Translations under genes and position numbers: made by a program
Assembly (NCBI GenBank): GCA_003640385.1
Contig: RCAB01000025.1
Span: 124,001 to 188,000 of the forward strand
Direction: 5' to 3'
Source: Setaria digitata
Lineage: Eukaryota; Nematoda; Chromadorea; Rhabditida; Setariidae
Length of the DNA stretch: 64,000 nt
In this document: in pieces, positions 56,014 through 64,000 of the stretch
How the letters are laid out: each line of letters starts with the position of its first letter
How positions within the stretch are numbered: the stretch's first letter is position 1
The notes under the pieces: generated by a model
Seen by the model: the letters and a program-made list of their open reading frames with translations, nothing else
Databases searched by the model: none
What the model was told of the DNA's origin: nothing

Positions 56014-59000
56014 ATGAGTACAGTACCCAATACTTCTATTCGTAAACCAACTACGAAGCCAGAACTTGGCTTCTTCGTTTATTTGCTAGCATTTATGGCT
56101 GTAATTGGCGGCTTTTTATTTGGTTATGATACCGGTATTGTTTCGAGTACAATGCTTTACGTAGAACATAATGCGGGTATGATTCCGATGACCACCTTGT
56201 GGAAAGAACTAATTGTCAGCATAACACCAGGTATTTCCTTTTCATCATCAAATAGGAGCAATTGAAATAAGCTTAAGTTCAACACTGAGATATTTTAAAA
56301 GAAATCTAAAATTTGCTTGAGAGAGCTAATAGTGAAGTGTTTATTGATAGGCAGTATTAAATAAGCGTATTTAGCCACTTAGCATTTCTATTACTGTAGT
56401 TTCTTAACGCAGATACAGAAAGTTGGAAGGATTTCTTTCAGGTACCGCTGCGATTGGTTCACTATTTGCTGGTCCAGCATCTGATTATTTCGGGAGGAAA
56501 AAAGTCATCTTGTCCTCCAGCATCGTATTTGTGATTGGTGCAGCTGTCTGTGCACTGGCTCCAGAAAAACTGACGTTACTTATCGGGAGAATATTGCTGG
56601 GTTTTGCTATTGGTAAATTAGTTTTGAATATTTCTCAGAAAATTTTCAGTTACACACTGATATAATCGAATCATGATATTTTTTCAGGATTTGCATCAAT
56701 GACAGTTCCAATTTATGTTGGTGAAGCATCCCCTGTACACATTCGTGGTGTTCTACTCACAGGCTTTCAATTAATGATTACTTTTGGTTTAATGGCTTCC
56801 AACGTCATTGCTGGTTCGTATAAATTTCAGTTAAATTTTCATTAAAATTCCCAAATTCTAGGAAATATTAATGTGTTTCAAAGTAACATTGTAAATCATT
56901 ATCAGAAAACAAGAAAACTCACAGATTGTTACTCAAAATTCTTTCTGGTTTGAAGTTACTTCAGGGGCATATAAAGAAGTTCATTTAAAATTTATAATTA
57001 AGGTGGGTTCTCCTATATTGATCCGGTGAATATTGGTTGGCGTTTAATATTCGCATTTGCTGCTTTACCGGGAATAATACAGTTAATTGGCTTTCTGTTC
57101 CTACCAGAGAGCCCCCGGTGGCTATATAAAATGGAACAGAAAGAGGAAGCTTGTAAAGTCAGTATTCAAGTCTTTTTTTAAATACAAGCGTGTTGTTTCT
57201 AAATAATTCCTTTATATTAAAAATTGCAAGCAAGATACGCTAAAAAATTTCTTGTGCTGAAGTAGCTCGTCTTTTTTTTTGATATAAAACTCCTATTTGC
57301 TTCTATTATTGCAATTAATTAATTGCTCATATTAGAAAAGAAAGAATTTTAGGTTTTGAATAAAATCTACAATGGATACGAGGATTGGATTGCATATGAA
57401 ATTTCTGAAAATGCAGAATCATTAGAAAGTGAGAAGAAAGCCAGAGAAGCTATTGGTGGTAGGCTGCTTGTTTCATTAACTTATCGAAATTCCCATTTAA
57501 AATTGTGAGTAGATAGGTTATTGATGCAATATCACTTTAGTAAAGTAAAATCTCATTCTTGCATGTTATTATTCTACGCCCTTTTTCTAGATGGAACTGA
57601 TTTGACGGTCATAACCACGGCATCGCTTATTCACTACCGATTAGCTAAAATGACGCAATTAATCTTGTTAAATTGAAGAAAAAAGAACAAATCTGTAATT
57701 AGAAAAAGAATCATATGAGTTGAGTCCTTATCTTAGTTTGTTAATAAATGAAACTGAAATAAGGAATTTAGAGTCAGTGTTGATTGGACGAATTTTAACT
57801 ACACCCCACGTCCGAAAAGCACTTATTATTGGATGTTCCTTGCAAGCATTCCAACAACTTTCTGGGATTAACACTATTATGTCAGTTCCCTATGCTGGAA
57901 ATTGAATTTTTACCGTCTGAAATTAATTCAAAACAGTTTGATTTTCAACCATTTGAAATAATGGATTACCGAATTTACTGTTTTGAAACAACGAAACAGT
58001 AGTAACTCCATGATAATTCAAAACAAAAATTATAGGTTACAATCGGTTTTTTGTTAGTAAAAGCAATCGTTACTTAAGGTATTATACGGGTACAATAATT
58101 CGATCAGCTGGCATTGAAGATGCACATACAGCGATTTGGATTTCAGCTGGCATTTCAAGTAAGTTCACTAAAGTATCTTGTTGAAACGAATGCTGATTAG
58201 GTCCTAAGTCTTCCTAATTTTTCGTTTCTCTTATTGTTGTTTCTTCTTTTCAGCTTCTTAAAGAGATCTCCCTATTTTTTCTTTTTGTAAATTTAAAGTG
58301 TAAAGTGATCGTTCTCATATATTTTAATGATGAAGACAATAATTGTCTACTTCAGGTGTCAATTTCTTGTGCACGTTTGTGCCAATGTATCTAATAGAAC
58401 GTATTGGACGTCGACTGTTGCTTTTCATATCAATGGCTGGTGTCATTTTATCATTATTTGCGATGGGATCTGCCTTTCTTTTAATAAATATTGATTCAGC
58501 TACTTCACTAGATCCAAATACCATCACAATTGATAGTTCCGTGGAACACTATAAACAGTGTCAAGCCTTAAGGTTTTTCCGAAACTTAACTTCGACCAAG
58601 ATGCCATTTGAAAATTGAACGTCAAGTACCAATACTATCAGAAGTCCAGCAACACATGTTTTTCTAATGATATTCTCGAAACAAACCTTTAATTAATTAT
58701 AACAATGCCAAATATTATTAAAACAATAATAATTTGCAGCAACTGCGACCATTGCGTTACTGATGAAAGTTGCGGCTTTTGCCAACCAAGCCTCGATTCA
58801 CCTGAAGGGTTTCTTTATAATTTCTACTTTTTCGGTTCTACCAGACTTAAATATAAAGCACTTTCTTTGATATAAATTACACTGGTGACCTCTTAGTTAT
58901 GTCCAACAAATGAAGCAGCAATATGCAAAAATCTTGTGTAGCACTGATACCCTTGACATTTTGCCTTAATCAATTTCGTGCTGGAAAGCAAGTAAGATAA

Positions 59001-59861
59001 TGATGATTTCTGTATTTCATTTTATAAAATCAATGTAAATACTTTTTCAGCTATTGTTTACCATATTCACGTAAATTTCCCGAACGGTCGCTAACTGGGC
59101 CATGTGAAAACAGTAACAGTACAACGACCAAGTGGGAAAATTCTTTCTGTCCGTCAAAATATGCATTCATACCGATTGGTGTTATGGTAGTCTATCTCGC
59201 ATTCTTTTCAATTGGTACTTTTTTTTTCATATATTCAATCAGTATACTGTAATCATAAGTTGTTCAGCAAAATAAGAATTAATGAAGGTGTAAAATTCTT
59301 TGCAGCAAAATAATTTATTACCTTTGATAACATCAAGTTTCTTTTTTCCGGTTCAGGTTATGCACCAATGCCTTGGGTACTGAATGCGGAGTTTTATCCG
59401 CTTTGGGCACGAGGCACATGCTGTGCACTGTCAACATGCTTCAACTGGACATTTAACTTGATTATTTCCTTGACATTTCTATCTCTTACACAAGCTGCTA
59501 CGAAATATGGTTAGTTTTTCTTTTTCGTTTTAATTCAGATTCTCCACCACTTGATACTGTCAGCAGATAGATTTGAAATAACAAATATCTTGTAGGAAAT
59601 TTAACAGGATGTACCACCATTTTAATGAATGCCATTTTAGGTGCATTTTTCATCTATGGCGGTGTAACTTGTTGTGCATTTATCTTTTTCTTCTTTGCTA
59701 TACCGGAAACGAAGGGTTACAGTATTGAAGAAATTGAATTGCTTTTCATGTCTCGAGCTAAACAAAAGCAACAAATCGTACCTATGGCTGATCAGCGATT
59801 TAGTGAAAAAAAAAACCGCGATGTTACAACAGTCACCTGTAATCAGTCAGACCTATTTTAA
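56014..59861 (+). CDS. hmit-1: H+/myo-inositol cotransporter-like sugar transporter (MFS, SLC2A13 type)
   Basis: Twelve exons (56014-56230, 56442-56612, 56688-56813, 57003-57157, 57353-57458, 57703-57880, 58079-58158, 58356-58572, 58740-58808, 59051-59214, 59357-59509, 59596-59861) join perfectly in phase to 633 aa, the usual HMIT size. Sugar-porter motifs are all present: [13 protein letters not shown] in TM1, DYFGRKK in the 2-3 loop, [18 protein letters not shown] before the central loop, [14 protein letters not shown] in TM7, ERIGRR in the 8-9 loop and the C-terminal IPETKG. A large extracellular loop with cysteines ([14 protein letters not shown]) between TM9 and TM10 is typical of the proton/myo-inositol branch. 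It should import myo-inositol with protons at the plasma membrane. Nematodes carry several paralogs; which one this is cannot be decided here. Confidence 0.92.
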
Positions 59862-62385
59862 TTAGTCACCAAATCTAACTTTAAATCCGGTTTAACTGTC
59901 AGCACCCACTTGCATTCATTTTTTCCCCGTTGTTCCAACACTGTAAATTCCAGATGAATTATAGGAAATTAACTGTAGTGGAAAAATATGGAACTTATTG
60001 TTGCTATGCATGACTTTTTCGTCCCCATATCCACAATAGTGACAATGTTTTTGATCAGGTTTTTTTTTTGTACCCATTTTAAAGATGTATTTATTTTTAT
60101 GTATTTACTTCCCATGGAATTATTTCTTATTCTATTTTATTTTGCTGCTACTGATAATGAAAATAAGAAATAAGTTGAATGCTTAAAAAATAGAGTGTTC
60201 GTGAAGTTCTGTAAAACCAGCCGATCCATTGTTGAAAATACGTTTAGTAAAAAAATGGAAATCTAATTTGATATATTTGAAGCATATTTCATATAAAGCA
60301 AGAAAAATGGAGGTAAATGTTTAAAAATAAAATTAAAATGGGAAGAAATAATGCTCTACCACGTATAAGGAAAAAAAAAAAATGAAAAAGAAATTTGAAC
60401 ACTAGTCTTCCTGACTTCGAAATTCACAATAGAGCATACACGTTTAGGATCAATAAATGATAAAATCAAAGTCAATGCTGCATGGAATCGATATAAGATC
60501 CAATAAAATTTTTATCAAGAAATTTAACAGATATAAGAACTTTTATTATGTCTGGCTCGTATGGGTGCTCTAATTTGAAAGTCAAGTCTCAAAAAAATTT
60601 TTTTTTTAAATTGTTTCAAAAGCATCAGCAATCAATTCATACATACATTTTAGACTTATGGATTTTTCCAAATCTGGGCGAATGTAAATTCTCGAGTATA
60701 CAATAAGACCTTAAGTTTCCAGCATTACTTTTCACATAGTTCCATACTCCAAATATTTTTTTTTTTTTTTGAAATTGTTCAGCTCAGCAAAATTACTGGG
60801 AATTAACATCGTATAATGTAACATGTCAATCACATTGATTCCAACCTTAAATGTTTGAATCAGCAACAAAAAAGCTTAATTCGAAAAAAAGAGCAAAACC
60901 ATTGAATGAGGTAGGTATTTATGCTGCTTGATAATACCTGATATAATGGGAACAGTTATTCTAATTTTAATTATTTTGATCACTGTGAATATGTTCCGTG
61001 CCGAAATGTTGATTTATTCAAATCCAGAATTCAATAGTGGATGCGTATAGAATATGTTTTTATCTACAAATTATCCGATTTTTACTGTTTAATTTTTCAT
61101 CAGAAAGATTCATTAAGGAAAAATATACTAATATTCAATCGAATTTTTAAGATATGCAATTGACTGTCACAAAATACAGTGTCAACTTGACTTCTACATT
61201 GGACAGAAATAAACACCTGTGGAAAATTGTGAAAGAGTCTAATAATGCTACAATTGAAATGTAGAAAACATTACCAAAAAAAGTATCACCAAAAAATCTT
61301 GAAAAGTTATCGGGAAATTTGAAATTAATTACCCCTTAAATCAAAAGTGCTAAACAGTAAGAGCTGAAAGTCCATCACCTTCAAAATTGGAACCTTTTAA
61401 AATGAAAACGCACAAATTATGAGACTAATACATGTAATCAAAAACAAACACAATAGTAACCCAGTTAATTTCATACTGTTTTAGCTGTAACGGTGGTTCA
61501 GAAGTCACACACGTATTACGCTCTAACAGCTGTGACAATGTATTTCAACACAGGAATTTTTTGAGGTGGCTTATTCTGTTCGCTAGCAAATGTTGAGCAT
61601 CTTTCTTTACAAACACTCGTTAAAATTTTCTCTACGTATATTCAAAGCTGAAGTTACTGGTACAAAAGACTGTCCAACTGGTTTGGAATTGCTTAAATAG
61701 ATTTTTTGGATAACAAAATTCAAGTGAAGTGATCAATTTCTTTCTGTTCCCTAACTGTCAGCGTTATATCTCCTTCCTGTTTTCCACGAGCCCATCATAA
61801 ATTTGAATTTTTTAAAAAAATTCAAAGACAGCTTCCAACTTTTGTGCAGTATTATCACAATTTTATCACATGAAAATATGTCGTTAACTGAAATACGGAG
61901 GTCCTATCATACCAGTAAATTGTGAGTCGGACAAAATTCTTCAAATATGACTAAACTGACACGCTTCTTCACGAAGTATGAGGTTTGAACGCTCCATCAA
62001 GTGAATAAAACTCAAAGCAACCCATGCACAATCATCGGTTGGAGAATGCTAACAAACTTATCCAATGAAGAGATTATCTTTCCTTAAATTTGTATTCGGA
62101 AACTGTGACGATTTCGTAATATTCAAAAACAGTGAGCTCAACAAATGTAAAATTGTATCCCTGTCTAAATTACAAGGAAAAACTCTTATAAGCATTTATT
62201 AACAAAAAGACTTTATAGTCAAATTTTATAAACACTACAATGAATCCACAGTAAGGCTGAATACTATTAATTATAATTACAACATAGTCAATTCCAGTCG
62301 TTGCTAACGAAACAAGGAAATTCTAAAGCCATGACTTCTATCATTCTTAGAATTAAGACAACCCAAATCAATTCTGTCAAAAGCT
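59862..62385. other. Convergent intergenic region between transporter and arginine-kinase-like genes
   Basis: AT-rich, with A/T homopolymers (60369, 60597, 60758) and no convincing gene. The flanking genes converge, so both 3' UTRs should lie here. Short plus-strand frames (59988-60173, 62301-62492) have no recognisable content. Confidence 0.5.
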
Positions 62386-63761
62386 TCACAAATGCTCCTC
62401 AATCTGTATTAACTTTTTTATGCCATCGTACATTTGCTTCACTGCTTCATATTGCGTTAGTCCAAGGCTTCTCTAAATTTTGCACATTATGACTGTAAAT
62501 TTCCAGTAAAAAAAAAAGATCTCTCACCGAATCGCTAAATATTTTAACATATAAAAGGGAAAAAGTTTAAAAGTGCCTATTTATAATCAAGTACGTTAAA
62601 AAGCACTAAATTCGAAATGACAAATCTTGAGATCAACATGAAACAGTGAATGAAACTGATTGCTAATCCAATTTTTACTGCAAATGAGAAATTTAAGAAA
62701 TTAAAATGATAAAAATCGGACACAAACCTTATTTGATACGGAATAGTATCCACTTTGGTTTTCAGTCGAATCAACGTCTGCGGGTCGAATAATCAAATTT
62801 AATTTTTCACATGTTTCCTATAGCAAATACATTCGCACAAATAATACAAAACAAGTCCCGATGTAGATTAAAACAATCAAATTTGACGAAGTACCAGGTT
62901 TTCTATTAAATCACAAGTAACAAGAGTAGGTTTTGAAGAGTTCTAGATTACAAACCACTTTCCCCGACTAGAAACTATTTTTTTTTTCTCCCTGAAGAAA
63001 AAACAAAATGATTAAGCTCTAAATCAGTCGTACTCTACTCTTATTAAGGCCCTCAAAAAAGAACCATTCAGAAATTCGGTAGCTTAGAAAATTTCAATTA
63101 GAATTTTTCATTAAGAGATAACAAAAATAAAAAATGAAACAGTTAATCGGGAACAAAATGGAACGGTCGTTTCATTTAAAGATTAGAAATGTAAGAAAGA
63201 CTGAAGTTTTTTTTTACCATGAAATCCGGTTTTTTACTCAATTTCGGCAAACATATTTGTACTGAAGCTATAACTGCGGAACCAAGATTGCCAGGATTTG
63301 ATGTTAACAAACCAAGACGATCATCTCGTGCAAACGCTAGCTTTCCATCTAATGCCTTAAATATCCTTGTCTACAAGAGCTTTTAAAGTTGCAAACAAAT
63401 TTTTGGAAGTCATAACAGGCAGTTTTCAAACATATTCCTATAAATAAGCCAGCAGAAGTACTGACAACAGTAAAGAATGGCAAACCAACCAATTGCATCA
63501 ATATGCACTTTTAGTCATATTTCGTCAGATAATTTCGACTCGAAAAAAAGCTCATGAAATAATGTTAGAGTGGATTCCCCATAAATTTAACCTGGTACTA
63601 TTTCTCCATCCAGAAGGAAAAATTACCTTCAAACCTCGTATTAAACGACCAAGAACCTTGCCAACATCACTCCCTTCTTCAAATGAGATTATATTAAGGT
63701 GGTCTTCTTCATTAACTGTGACAAGGAACGACTTATCTTTATTGTGGAAGACCCCACGTCC
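62386..63761 (-). CDS. Arginine-kinase-family protein, C-terminal part, altered active site (5' end outside window)
   Basis: Four phase-consistent exons (63761-63627, 63370-63218, 62817-62728, 62472-62386) encode the last 154 residues of a phosphagen kinase: GRGVFHNKDKSFLVTVNEED, FARDDRLGLLTSNPGNLGSA, SGYYSVSNK and SLGLTQYEAVKQMYDGIKKL. Arginine kinases transfer phosphate between ATP and arginine to buffer cellular energy. Compared with the well-known Limulus enzyme (numbering from general knowledge), several key residues differ. NEEDHLR is NEEDHLN (Arg229), the reactive Cys271 of T-F-C-P-T-N is Asn in T-S-N-P-G-N, Arg280 of V-R-A-S-V is Ile, and the R-G-T-R-G-E loop is R-P-A-D-V-D (Glu314 to Asp). 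The fold is retained but activity is doubtful. Nothing coding was identified between 63762 and the window edge, which is probably intron. Confidence 0.9.
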
Positions 63762-64000
63762 CTGAAACAAATGATCGGAATTTCAAAGGACACTACCTAA
63801 CTCTCGTGATAAAAACAGAGAATGAAGATTTGGAGTTAAAATTGGTTGAACAAACTAAGCAATGGTATATTCAAACTATTTAAGCACAACCAGATTTGCA
63901 CCTACAATTCCACTATCATGGACACTTGCTTTATTGAAAGCCATAATTATATTGCTGATAAAAAGGCAAAATCACTTTTCCGACAACAAAATTCAAAAAA

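Noticed and set aside
63493..63765. 90-codon plus-strand frame
   Set aside because: Antisense to the arginine-kinase exon 63627-63761.

Overview
This window is nuclear DNA of a nematode. It is AT-rich, with small exons separated by introns of roughly 50-700 bp, and the 3' splice sites mostly end in T-rich tracts plus AG. The gene content is also nematode-like: a ZHP/RNF212 RING protein, an EGR zinc-finger protein, an H+/myo-inositol cotransporter, an invertebrate phosphagen kinase and a large WAP/thyroglobulin/antistasin/lustrin/Kunitz protein. A parasitic spirurid or filarial-like worm is my best guess, but that is inference. All assignments come from reading the translations; no database was searched.

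Layout: (1) 1-5032 (+), 3' part of a PDXDC1-like gene. (2) 6916-13894 (-), a complete 12-exon EGR-family transcription factor whose predicted first exon lies in an unusually GC-rich island at about 12.9-14.05 kb. (3) 14-21 kb, gene-poor AT-rich DNA with a small MITE-like element at 15103-15419. (4) 21236-36533 (+), a very long secreted or membrane-anchored protein gene. It is built from about six repeats of a WAP-(WAP)-thyroglobulin-1-antistasin-lustrin module, then Kunitz, a juxtamembrane domain and a transmembrane helix. It carries many frameshifts, stops and lost cysteines and looks like a decaying pseudogene. (5) 37930-40757 (+), a ZHP/RNF212-like meiotic RING protein. (6) 43128-43530, a decayed fragment of large-subunit rRNA. 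(7) 44220-47925 (+), a FASTK-like mitochondrial RAP-domain protein. (8) about 8 kb with no convincing gene, containing one strong hairpin. (9) 56014-59861 (+), a complete 12-exon H+/myo-inositol cotransporter-like sugar transporter. (10) 62386-63761 (-), the C-terminal part of an arginine-kinase-family protein that has lost several catalytic residues.

I worked out exon phases by hand for the EGR, ZHP, FASTK-like and transporter genes. Each gives an uninterrupted frame from ATG to stop (578, 269, 650 and 633 codons). The many disruptions in the WAP/Tg1 gene are therefore unlikely to come from generally poor sequence quality. The main points for a second look are that decaying multi-module gene, the catalytically altered arginine-kinase relative, the missing PLP lysine in the PDXDC1-like protein, the EGR-type binding sites inside the EGR gene's own first intron, the MITE, and the rRNA fragment. 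Boundaries are hand-read and may be off by a base or two.
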